Positions 17,732 through 25,702 of a stretch of DNA of 64,000 nt are shown piece by piece (the first letter of the stretch is position 1; each line of letters opens with the position of its first letter). The stretch covers positions 124,001-188,000 of the forward strand of contig NZ_JACJSA010000012.1 in NCBI RefSeq assembly GCF_014697545.1, written 5' to 3'. The notes below the pieces were generated by a model. That model made no database searches and was not told where the DNA came from. It worked only from the letters and a program-made list of their open reading frames with translations. A program made the translations under genes and the position numbers. The stretch comes from Oscillatoria sp. FACHB-1407 (GTDB lineage: Bacteria; Cyanobacteriota; Cyanobacteriia; Elainellales; Elainellaceae).

Positions 17732-18952
17732 ATGACAGTCACGCTAGAAGACATTCAGTCGGCGGCTGACTTGATTCGACATGCCGTAGTCCGAACGCCT
17801 ACTTGTCTATCGCGTTCTCTCTCGGCGATCGCCCACACAAATCTGTTTCTCAAATTAGAGACGTTTCAGTTAACAGGCTCTTTTAAGGAACGGGGGGCAC
17901 TGGTCAAACTCAAGCAACTGACCCCCAAAGAAGCTGCTGCCGGGGTGATTGCCATGTCCGCAGGTAACCACGCGCAGGGGGTGGCGTATCACGCTCAACG
18001 GTTGGGGATTCCGGCAACAATCGTGATGCCCAAAGGAACGCCCTACATCAAAGTGCAACGGACAGCGAGTTTTGGTGCCAGGGTGGTGCTGGAGGGAGAT
18101 GGCCTGGAGGCAGCTTCTGCCTTTGCCCATGAGATGGCAATCCAGGAGGGGTTAACCTTTGTCCATCCTTTTGACGATTACGATGTGATTCGAGGGCAGG
18201 GTACGATCGCCCTGGAGATGCTGGCTGACTGCCCTGATTTGGATGTGCTGATTATCCCCATTGGGGGTGGTGGCTTGATTTCAGGGATGGCGATCGCCGC
18301 TAAATCCCTCAAGCCCACCATTAAAATCATCGGTGTGCAAACGGAGATGTGCCCGTCTATGTATCAACTGCGCTACGGGCAGGCTCCTACTCTCACTGGG
18401 CAGACCATTGCCGAGGGCATTGCGGTCAAACATCCCGGCAAGCTGACCCGCAAGCTGATCGACCAATACGTTGATGATATTGTTCTGGTCAGTGAGGCGA
18501 GCCTGGAAACCGCTGTACAACTGATTGCAGCTGAGGGACATATCGTTGCTGAAGGAGCCGGAGCCGCACCCCTGGCAGCCGTGTTGTCCTATCCGGAGCG
18601 GTTCACCAATCAACAGGCAGGCTTGGTCATCTGTGGCGGCAATATCGATGCTCGAATTCTGTCGTCGATCTTGATGCGGGGGCTGATGCGATCGCAACGA
18701 ATTGTCTACTTGCGGGTTCAGATGCCTGACATTCCAGGCATGCTGGCGACTGTTGCGAGCATTGTCGGCGCGGCTGGAGCGAATATCATTGAGGTGCAGC
18801 ATCAACGGCTGTTTACCGACATCTCTATTAAACAAACTCACCTTGATCTGGTGATAGAGGTGCGTGATCCGGAACAGGTGCATCAGATTGTGAACCAGAT
18901 TCAGGCACACGGTTTTCCGGCGCGTCTGTTAGATGCAATCGGCAGTAAATAA
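17732..18952 (+). CDS. ilvA: Threonine ammonia-lyase (threonine dehydratase)
   Basis: A 406-residue PLP enzyme that deaminates threonine to 2-oxobutyrate, the entry to isoleucine synthesis. The PLP lysine is in TGSFKERGA (about residue 52), the AGNHAQG loop is at about 76-82, and the glycine-rich phosphate-binding loop is IGGGGLISG (about 177-185). A single ACT-like regulatory domain follows (about 330-400, VQMPDIPGMLATVASIV). This 400-residue one-ACT form is shorter than the 514-residue E. coli IlvA and is common in cyanobacteria. It might be biosynthetic or catabolic; feedback control cannot be judged. Only 3 nt separate it from the aminotransferase gene, so the two form an operon with the membrane protein that follows. 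Confidence 0.92.
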   Translation: MTVTLEDIQSAADLIRHAVVRTPTCLSRSLSAIAHTNLFLKLETFQLTGSFKERGALVKLKQLTPKEAAAGVIAMSAGNHAQGVAYHAQRLGIPATIVMPKGTPYIKVQRTASFGARVVLEGDGLEAASAFAHEMAIQEGLTFVHPFDDYDVIRGQGTIALEMLADCPDLDVLIIPIGGGGLISGMAIAAKSLKPTIKIIGVQTEMCPSMYQLRYGQAPTLTGQTIAEGIAVKHPGKLTRKLIDQYVDDIVLVSEASLETAVQLIAAEGHIVAEGAGAAPLAAVLSYPERFTNQQAGLVICGGNIDARILSSILMRGLMRSQRIVYLRVQMPDIPGMLATVASIVGAAGANIIEVQHQRLFTDISIKQTHLDLVIEVRDPEQVHQIVNQIQAHGFPARLLDAIGSK

Positions 18953-18955
18953 TTC

Positions 18956-20167
18956 ATGATGGCTGATCTTCCCCATTCCGCTCGTCCTGACCCTGCGCCT
19001 CACCCGTGGCGATCGCTCTGGACGCTAAATCCTGAAGTCATTTATCTCAACCATGGCTCGTTTGGAGCGTGCCCGATCGAGGTACTCGATAAGCAAAGCT
19101 GGTTGCGATCGCGTTTGGAGGCAGAACCCGTTCGCTTTGTCGAAGATGTGTATGAATCGTTGCTGGATGCTTCCCGACAGGCGTTAGCAGATTTTGTCGG
19201 GACACAGCCCGATCACCTGGTGTTTGTCCCCAATGCCACAACGGGAGTGAATACGGTATTGCGATCGCTCTCGTTGCAACCTACGGATGAGTTGCTGGTG
19301 ACAAACCTGGAGTACAACGCCTCTCGCAATGCCCTCAATGTTGCAGCCGAAAGAACCGGAGCACAGGTCGTCGTTGCCGAAATTCCCTTTCCGCTGGAAT
19401 CTTCTCAACAAGTCATTGATGCGGTGCTTGCCAGGGTTTCAGATCGGACTCGCCTGGTATTACTCGATCATGTCACTAGCCAAACGGCTCTGATTTTACC
19501 TCTACAACCGCTGATCCAGACGTTGAATGAGCGGGGAATTGAGACGCTGATCGACGGTGCCCATGCCCCCGGAATGATTCCCCTCAACCTGGATACATTA
19601 GGCGCAACCTACTACACGGGCAACTGTCACAAGTGGATGTGTAGTCCCAAAGGCGCAGGATTTCTCTATGTCCGTCCCGATCGCCAATCTTCCATTCGTC
19701 CTCTCGTAATTAGCCATGGGGCAAACTCACCTCGACAGGATCGCTCCTTCTTTCATCTAGAGTTTGACTGGGTAGGCACGACCGATCCCACGCCTTATCT
19801 GTGCATCCCCAAAGCCATTCAATTCCTGCGATCGCTCCTGCCAGGGGGATGGTCTGACCTGATGACCCACAATCGCCAATTGGTGTTGTCCGCTAGAGCA
19901 GTGTTATGTGAGGCACTGGGAATCGCACCACCCTGTCCCGCTGAGATGATCGGCTCCATGGCGACCCTGCCGCTGCCGCATGGGAATGCTGCCGCATTAC
20001 AAAAAAAACTATTTCACGACTTTGGTCTTGAGGTGCCTGTGATCCCCTGGAAGGGTTGCTCTGATCGCCTGATTCGCATCTCTGCCCAAATCTATAACAC
20101 GCCTGACGATTATGATTGTTTAGCGGCTGCGTTGGTCAAGTTGCTGACATCGGAGGGGTCGGGTTGA
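18956..20167 (+). CDS. Class V aminotransferase, isopenicillin-N epimerase-like
   Basis: A 403-residue PLP enzyme of fold type I. The start VIYLNHGSFGACP (about 26-38) is typical of the isopenicillin-N epimerase-like branch. The PLP-binding Asp/His region is LIDGAHAPGMIPL (about 197-209), and the Schiff-base lysine is in TGNCHKWMCSPKGAG (about 220-234). Members include cysteine desulfurase-like and epimerase-like enzymes; no beta-lactam genes are nearby, so penicillin chemistry is not implied. The ATG at 18956 follows the ilvA stop by 3 nt. The TGA stop overlaps the TTG start of the next gene (TTGA), pointing to translational coupling. Confidence 0.85.
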   Translation: MMADLPHSARPDPAPHPWRSLWTLNPEVIYLNHGSFGACPIEVLDKQSWLRSRLEAEPVRFVEDVYESLLDASRQALADFVGTQPDHLVFVPNATTGVNTVLRSLSLQPTDELLVTNLEYNASRNALNVAAERTGAQVVVAEIPFPLESSQQVIDAVLARVSDRTRLVLLDHVTSQTALILPLQPLIQTLNERGIETLIDGAHAPGMIPLNLDTLGATYYTGNCHKWMCSPKGAGFLYVRPDRQSSIRPLVISHGANSPRQDRSFFHLEFDWVGTTDPTPYLCIPKAIQFLRSLLPGGWSDLMTHNRQLVLSARAVLCEALGIAPPCPAEMIGSMATLPLPHGNAAALQKKLFHDFGLEVPVIPWKGCSDRLIRISAQIYNTPDDYDCLAAALVKLLTSEGSG

Positions 20168-21849
20168 AAGGGTTGCACCCAATCAGGGGACATCTAACTC
20201 TATTGCTGCTGTGGATCGGGATTGGCACTATCCTTCGCTTTATGGCTCTGGATAGCAAACCGCTGTGGACGGATGAGTTTTCAACCATTGCATTTAGCCT
20301 GGGGCATGGCTTTCAATCCGTTCCCTTAAACCAACCCATCGACAGTGATACCTTGCTACAACCGTTGCGCCTTGACGGGTCGAGTGGACTTGCCGCCGTT
20401 TGGCAACGGTTATCCACCGAAAGCAACCATCCCCCCCTGTTTTTTCTCTTCATGCAAGGGTGGTTAAAGCTGTTTCCACCCAATGCCAATGGCTTAGTCT
20501 CCGCCTGGGCTGTGCGATCGCTCCCGGCACTGTTTGGTGTTGCTACCATCCCTGCAATGTTTGGGTTGGGTTGGCTATCCTTTCGTTCTCCTCGTGTGGG
20601 ACATCTGGCAGCGGTGTTGATGGCAGTGTCCCCCTTCAGCATCTATCTGGCACAAGAGGCGAGGCACTACACGTTGCCCTTGCTGTGGGCGATCGCCTCC
20701 CTCGGTTGTTTCACGGTGGCGGTGAGAGCAGTTGTCAATCAAATCGGGCTGCCGTTGTGGGTGTGTGCTGTGTGGATTGGGGTTAATGCACTCGGCATTG
20801 CCACTCATTATTTCCTGGCATTTACCTGGATGGCAGAGGGAATTACACTTCTGGGCGTGTGGCTGTGGCAACGGGGATGGAGCACTGCCTGGAGCCGCAT
20901 TAGCCTCGTTGCCGTGGGAACTGCGGTCGGGGGATTGGTCTGGTTTCCCGTCTGGCAGAGCACTCAGGATAGCGAACTTACCCGCTGGATTTATCGGGGC
21001 GATCGCACCGGGTTTGCCCTATTAGAGCCAATCGCTCAAACGCTGGCTGGCTGGATCAGTATGATCTATTTGCTGCCTATCCAGGCAATGGCGGATTGGC
21101 TCAGCATCAGTTCCATCGTGTTGCTGGTGGTAGCGACACTGTGGACGATCCCCAGACTGGTTAGGGGGCTAAAACATCAGTGGAATTCCACCAATCGGCT
21201 TGCCGTAGTTGGCTTTGGAGGAGTTGTGCTGGGGGCGATCGCTCTGTTTCTAGGCGTGACCTACGGGCTGGGTATGGATGTTACCAGTGCCTTTCGCTAT
21301 AACTTCGTCTACTTTCCCGCCGTGATTGTGTTAGCCGCAGCAGGGCTAGATGCCCACTGGGCTGGGTTGAAACCCAAGGGATACCAGACTGTTCTGTTGA
21401 TTATCTGCATTAGCCTGCTCAGTGGGTTGACCGTCGTTGCCAATCTGGGCTTTCAAAAGACTCATCGCCCTGATCTGGTCGTGGAAGCAATTCGTGAAAA
21501 TGCTCAGGCTCCTCCACTGGTGGCGATCGCCCATTACACGCACGGGCAAACGGGTCGCCTTATGGGAGTCGCCTGGGAATGGCAACGCACAGCAACCGCC
21601 AACGAAACGGCTCCTCGATATTTGCTGGCACATCAAGACAACAACCCCCGATCGCCCATAATCGCTCTGCGGCGATCGCTCATTTCCCTGCCTCGCCCCC
21701 TTGATCTCTGGTTAGTCAACTTTCAGCGGGTTCCAGAGCGTCCACTGCGATCGCTCCTGCAACAACAGGGGTGTGCCGCGACTTCAGAACGACGGGCGAT
21801 CGATGGCTATCAATACGAGCTATATCGCTGTACCACTCCAAAAACTTAA
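20164..21849 (+). CDS. Multi-pass membrane glycosyltransferase, GT39/PMT-like
   Basis: A 561-residue integral membrane protein with about ten hydrophobic segments. Near the N terminus, after the first membrane helix, is LRFMALDSKPLWTDEFSTI, the acidic (DE) loop motif of GT-C glycosyltransferases such as ArnT/PMT and dolichyl-phosphate-mannose-type enzymes. These use lipid-linked sugars and act on the periplasmic side. A C-terminal soluble tail of about 120 residues follows. I chose TTG at 20164, which has a GGAGG Shine-Dalgarno 6 nt upstream and overlaps the preceding stop; an upstream ATG at 20116 would overlap that gene by 52 bp. The acceptor and sugar are unknown. Confidence 0.78.
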   Translation: MKGLHPIRGHLTLLLLWIGIGTILRFMALDSKPLWTDEFSTIAFSLGHGFQSVPLNQPIDSDTLLQPLRLDGSSGLAAVWQRLSTESNHPPLFFLFMQGWLKLFPPNANGLVSAWAVRSLPALFGVATIPAMFGLGWLSFRSPRVGHLAAVLMAVSPFSIYLAQEARHYTLPLLWAIASLGCFTVAVRAVVNQIGLPLWVCAVWIGVNALGIATHYFLAFTWMAEGITLLGVWLWQRGWSTAWSRISLVAVGTAVGGLVWFPVWQSTQDSELTRWIYRGDRTGFALLEPIAQTLAGWISMIYLLPIQAMADWLSISSIVLLVVATLWTIPRLVRGLKHQWNSTNRLAVVGFGGVVLGAIALFLGVTYGLGMDVTSAFRYNFVYFPAVIVLAAAGLDAHWAGLKPKGYQTVLLIICISLLSGLTVVANLGFQKTHRPDLVVEAIRENAQAPPLVAIAHYTHGQTGRLMGVAWEWQRTATANETAPRYLLAHQDNNPRSPIIALRRSLISLPRPLDLWLVNFQRVPERPLRSLLQQQGCAATSERRAIDGYQYELYRCTTPKT

Positions 21850-21897
21850 AAAACTTGAGTTCGAGATCAGGATCTTGGTGGTTGAAACCGCAGCTAT

Positions 21898-21998
21898 AGC
21901 AACTGTTGAGACAGTTAACACAAGGGGGTTTGGGGGCTGCGCCCCCAGCCAGGGGTTCCACCCTTGCACCCCGCCCTAACCTTAGTGAGTACTGCTAT
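21898..21998. repeat. R3 repeat, diverged copy
   Basis: It contains AGACAGTTAACACAAGGGGGTTTGGGGGCTGCGCCCCCAGCCAGGGG, with the GGGGGCTGCGCCCCC hairpin, then CCCTTGCACCCCGCCCTAAC. The gap on to 22438 also has a partial R2-like piece near 22035-22095 and the leader of the next gene; no other gene is visible. Confidence 0.6.
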
Positions 21999-22438
21999 AC
22001 AAAATCAAATTGTGATCAAGGCAGATGTCGGTAGAAGCGGGTTTTGCAGATAAGCTCTTGGGTTTGCCGTCAGTAAATAGCTAAACCTGCCCCTACGAGC
22101 CGTCCGTATCTGTATAGGACATCTCTCAACTTTGAACATGATGTACGGTCTGCCTTTCAGCCTCAGTCCTTAGTCCTCAGTCCTCAGTTCTCAGCACTTT
22201 GCCATAACCCCAAATTGATCTTCAAGAAAATTTTAGTTTATTGAGAAATATTGCAACTTGGTCAACGATCCCCAGGTTAGGGCAGTCTCTAAATGAGGGT
22301 GCGAGATTGGCAGTGCCTTTTGTTGATGTAGCTCTCAACTCGAAACTTTGAGCGACCTTGCTCCCGGTTTTTAGCGGCTGGCTGCCTCAGTTGTCACTCT
22401 ATGTTGTTGCTGGACATCTAAATAACGCACAAATCGCT

Positions 22439-22912
22439 ATGCACACACTTAATCACACCCTAACTCAAAAAGTTTTAGAAGCAGACGGTTCCTACTTAGA
22501 TGCTCAGGGGCTAAAACCACTGGAGCAATACGTCCAAACCTATGCCACACGCCTGGAAGCTTATCAGCAGATTCGAGATCATGCACAAAATTTAGTGCAG
22601 CAAACGCTGAAAAAGTTGGGTCAGGCATATCCAGATTTGATTCAAAAACACGGCTCTCGCTGTCAGTACGACATGTCTGAAGTGTTACGATATGTCGCGC
22701 TCTCGATCCTCCGAGATGATGAAGTGTTCTTCAAAGAGCAAATGATGTCCTGGTTAGACACCATTCTGCTGGCTTACAAGCGAAATTCCCACTGCATTGT
22801 TGCTTATCGCTATCTCCAGGAAGCCGTCAATGCTACGCTTCCTCCAGCTAGCAGCAGCTTAGTTCGTCCTTACTTGGATAGCGTTACCTTAACTCTGCAA
22901 ACCCACGCTTAA
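22439..22912 (+). CDS. Orphan phycobilisome/allophycocyanin-like protein
   Basis: A 157-residue all-helical protein that fits the phycobilisome globin family. The diagnostic stretch is SRCQYDMSEVLRY at 73-85. It aligns with the chromophore site of allophycocyanin (C-x-x-D followed by LR), so Cys75 and Asp78 are kept. Family subunits are about 160 residues. It is not next to apc, cpc or pec genes and lacks the conserved MYxxLGTP-type loop I would expect of a core subunit. It may be a bilin-binding or degenerate paralogue. The ATG at 22439 is chosen because the upstream 27 codons do not fit the family; no strong Shine-Dalgarno is present. Its stop codon lies within the left flank of R1 copy E. 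Confidence 0.65.
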   Translation: MHTLNHTLTQKVLEADGSYLDAQGLKPLEQYVQTYATRLEAYQQIRDHAQNLVQQTLKKLGQAYPDLIQKHGSRCQYDMSEVLRYVALSILRDDEVFFKEQMMSWLDTILLAYKRNSHCIVAYRYLQEAVNATLPPASSSLVRPYLDSVTLTLQTHA

Positions 22913-23085
22913 TCTAACGTGAATTCGGGATCAGGATTTCGGCGGTTAAAACCGCCGCTATAAGAACAAAACCGACCTGCGTCGGTTCGTCAAACCTTGA
23001 TTTTCCGTAGTCCGCATCGGCGGACTTGGCTCTAGTAGCCGCGAATTCATTCGCCGGGCTCTTAAACCGAACTAACGTTAATCTA
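22909..23085. repeat. R1 element, copy E
   Basis: The core is 22917-23077 (161 bp), forward orientation, flanked on both sides by TTAATCTA (22909-22916 and 23078-23085). Internal hairpins in order are GGCGGTT/AACCGCC, ACCGAC/GTCGGT, AGTCCGC/GCGGACT and GCGAAT/ATTCGC. The stop codon of the upstream gene (22910-22912) lies in the left direct repeat. Confidence 0.9.
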
Positions 23086-23179
23086 GACACCTCTGATTGG
23101 TATGGCATGTTGCGGGGCAGGTTATTCCTGCCCCATTTTTCTACCTGAGCTAAGGAGATGTCCAGAAAACAAAATACCT

Positions 23180-23243
23180 GTAAGGGCGTTTCGCGAAACG
23201 CCCCTACCCTGTGATCTGCCACAATCAAACATTAAATCGGTAT
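23180..23243. repeat. R4 palindromic repeat next to R1-E
   Basis: TAAGGGCGTTTCGCGAAACGCCCCT followed by TGATCTGCCACAATCAAACATTAAATCGGTAT. It matches the copy at 5411-5475 and has the same position relative to R1. Confidence 0.8.
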
Positions 23244-23263
23244 AACCTGATGAGTCAGTCCGC

Positions 23264-24106
23264 TCACCCTCTAGAGCCTGATAACGTAATAGGAGATGAG
23301 TCATCCACTTGTTGCTCCACCTGAAGATCTAGAAAACGATGCGATCGCAGAATGTTATACAGGTTGATATCTGATTCTAATAAGCAGGCATGACCGCTAT
23401 TGGGCAGAATGTGAATCTTCGCATTTGGCAGAGATTGGGCTAATAAATGAGCTTCATTGACTGAGGGCAGGAGGCGATCGCCCAGACTGGCAACCAACAG
23501 AACGGGCTGTTTAATGCTAGCCAACTCATCGTCGCTCAGCCTGAATTCTCTTAATAGCGACATGCGCCAGATTGAACTTTTTTGAGTCACAGACTGCATC
23601 GCTTCTAACAAAGCTTGGCGATCGCTTGCGCCAATTCGTCCCAAAGACGCAAGAAAAGGGAGCAATCCGATACAAGAGGTCTGATAGAGTGGCTCTGGCA
23701 GGAATTGTGTGAGTTGTGATCCCCAATGAATCCAGGGACGACGATTGAAGGATGAGGCAGGGTTTACTAGAATCAGACGGTGAAATAACTGGGGCGATCG
23801 CACCATCATCTTCATCGCCAGACATCCACCAAACGACTCTCCACATAGATAAACCTTACGGTCACAGTTGCCCTCTAACTCGGTTCTAACCAGAGTCACA
23901 ACTTGTTCAGTCAGGTCATGCCAACTGGTGAGGTCATCCGGTGGAATCGCCAAACATCGCACATCAAAGGCTTGCTCTAACCCTTCTGTTTGCGCTCGCA
24001 GTAGTTGCCCAGTGCCATCCATGCCGGGAGTAAAGACAAATAAAGGAGCTTCTGGGTAGACCCGCCGGGGAGTTAGAAAATGCACTTGATCGGGAACTAC
24101 AGCCAT
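23264..24106 (-). CDS. Alpha/beta hydrolase paired with an acyltransferase
   Basis: A 280-residue alpha/beta-fold hydrolase. The oxyanion segment is FTPGMDGTG (25-33), the nucleophile elbow is CGESFGG with Ser91, the acid is Asp210 in LGDRLLP, and the base is His239 in NSGHA. PGMDGTG is the start typical of plant phytyl ester synthase / esterase-lipase-thioesterase proteins, in which this domain is fused to an acyltransferase. Here the acyltransferase is a separate gene 2 bp upstream on the same strand. A role in moving acyl groups onto phytol, plastoquinol or glycerolipids is therefore a reasonable inference but unproven. Confidence 0.8.
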   Translation of the reverse strand: MAVVPDQVHFLTPRRVYPEAPLFVFTPGMDGTGQLLRAQTEGLEQAFDVRCLAIPPDDLTSWHDLTEQVVTLVRTELEGNCDRKVYLCGESFGGCLAMKMMVRSPQLFHRLILVNPASSFNRRPWIHWGSQLTQFLPEPLYQTSCIGLLPFLASLGRIGASDRQALLEAMQSVTQKSSIWRMSLLREFRLSDDELASIKQPVLLVASLGDRLLPSVNEAHLLAQSLPNAKIHILPNSGHACLLESDINLYNILRSHRFLDLQVEQQVDDSSPITLSGSRG

Positions 24107-24108
24107 AT

Positions 24109-24828
24109 CTAATATCCTTGATGTAACAAACTGCTGATTTCAGTACGGCAATGTGTGGTCACTTCAGCAACCACTGATTTAGCTTGCTTTCCCTGATATC
24201 GCTGTCGTTGGCTTGCCGTAATCCACATCGGTCGCCCAATGAATACATTAACGTGTTGGTAAATCACCATTGGATGCCATCCCGATTTTTGAAAGAGAGG
24301 CTCTGAGGGATCAATCCAACTCAACACTTTTAAGGGAATGGCAGAATTGGTGACTTCTTGATGCGAAGCGATCGCGATCGGCAACACTGCCAAATCAGTC
24401 AGAGGAGCACGCAAAGCCAAATGAGCAAAGCCCCGATGAAATTGTTGAATCTCATCAGGTTGAGTCAATCGCACCATCGGTTCACCTCCCTCTGGAAACA
24501 CCCCAACCACCTGACGGTGTTGCAGCAAATGAGTGGCTTGTTGCAAAAAGGAGTGTTGTCGTTGATCGGGAGTATCCAACGGAAAACAGCCCAACCGTGT
24601 CACAACATCGCGCATGAGCGGCACTTGCCCCATGTAGTGATGACAGGCGAAGCGGATGGTGCGATCGATTGCTGCCATCAACACCGGAGCATCCATAAAG
24701 CTGCGATGGTTGCTGACTACAACCATGGCTCCTTCTTGCGGGATGCGATCTTGATGGTATAAAAACAGACGTGTGCCCAGTGCTGCCAACAGTTGGTGAG
24801 ACATCACAAGGGGGCTGTAGATTGACAT
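24109..24828 (-). CDS. PlsC-like (LPLAT) acyltransferase
   Basis: A 239-residue lysophospholipid-acyltransferase-type enzyme. The catalytic HX4D motif is NHRSFMDAP with His41 and Asp46, and the glycerol-phosphate-site motif is FPEGGEP at 111-117. A weakly hydrophobic N terminus suggests peripheral membrane attachment. It is the first gene of a two-gene unit; the alpha/beta hydrolase begins 2 bp after its stop. In plants and in Synechocystis Slr2103 (from memory) the same two domain types occur in proteins that make phytyl esters or acylated plastoquinol. The acceptor here may also be ordinary lysophosphatidate. Confidence 0.82.
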   Translation of the reverse strand: MSIYSPLVMSHQLLAALGTRLFLYHQDRIPQEGAMVVVSNHRSFMDAPVLMAAIDRTIRFACHHYMGQVPLMRDVVTRLGCFPLDTPDQRQHSFLQQATHLLQHRQVVGVFPEGGEPMVRLTQPDEIQQFHRGFAHLALRAPLTDLAVLPIAIASHQEVTNSAIPLKVLSWIDPSEPLFQKSGWHPMVIYQHVNVFIGRPMWITASQRQRYQGKQAKSVVAEVTTHCRTEISSLLHQGY

Positions 24829-25702
24829 AGCAATATAAGAACGGCAATAATTAAGCCAATCGTCGAGTCTTAATACTAATTTACATCCCTTATCCTAACT
24901 CTCCCGCTTGACAGCGTGTTCTGTCTAATCGGTTAGCTGGTGTAAGTATTTAGACGGATAACAGCACTATCTCAGTCTTGAGTCAGGCATTGACTCCATC
25001 AGATAACTCTAGAGGAGTGACAGTGAGTTGCTGTGTGCGAGAGTGTAATGTCGTTTATGCCTAGCGCAATTTATACCCAGCGCAATGCTACAGGTGGGGT
25101 AATTGTAGTTCCTGGTCAGGTTGTGGTGTGATGGCAACAGGACGGCATGGGATCTCCGCAATCAGTATTTGGGTACAAATGCGCATTCAAGAACTATCTT
25201 GGTCTAAATATGCTGGCTTTTTAGGCGGTTTTAGTGGAATACAAATGGAACAAATTATGAGTTTAGATTTATGAATCTTATGGGATAAATTGTTGCGGAT
25301 TCAGCCTTTTTCTAATGATTTATTGCTGTTGAAGCGGCTTCTACAAATTAAGTTGAAAATCCTCCTGAATTAGTGATGAATAGTTGAGTAAAGAACCTGT
25401 AAATGGGCATTGTTCGTCATGCCATTGAGAAATGTTTGACTTTAAATTTAGAGGGCTTTAGTACTCAAAGCGGGCACATTTTTAGCCGCTGCCTCGCTAG
25501 AGCAGCTCAGATCGGTTGATTGGGGTTTCTGCCATTGCAATGTCCCTCGACCTGGCTTATGTACGAAAGAGTACCGTTGGGGAGGTGCCTGTTTCCCAAA
25601 ATTTTTAGAACGAGACTTGGTTAGATTAGTAATATAAAATTGTAATCACCTCCTTTTGAGATAGATAACAGTAATTTTTGGGTTGATTTTTATAAGATTT
25701 CC
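24829..25702. other. 874-bp spacer without a recognisable gene
   Basis: The region is AT-richer than its surroundings. It contains two very short plus-strand frames joined as TGATG (25048-25131, 27 codons; 25131-25274, 47 codons) and a third (25403-25519, 38 codons). None has a recognised motif or strong Shine-Dalgarno sequence. It may be decayed coding DNA or a long leader of metG. I see no tRNA, terminator or R1-R5 repeat here. Confidence 0.4.

Noticed and set aside
18956-20167. Beta-lactam biosynthesis gene
   Set aside because: Isopenicillin-N epimerase-like names cover a broad PLP family; no other beta-lactam gene is nearby.
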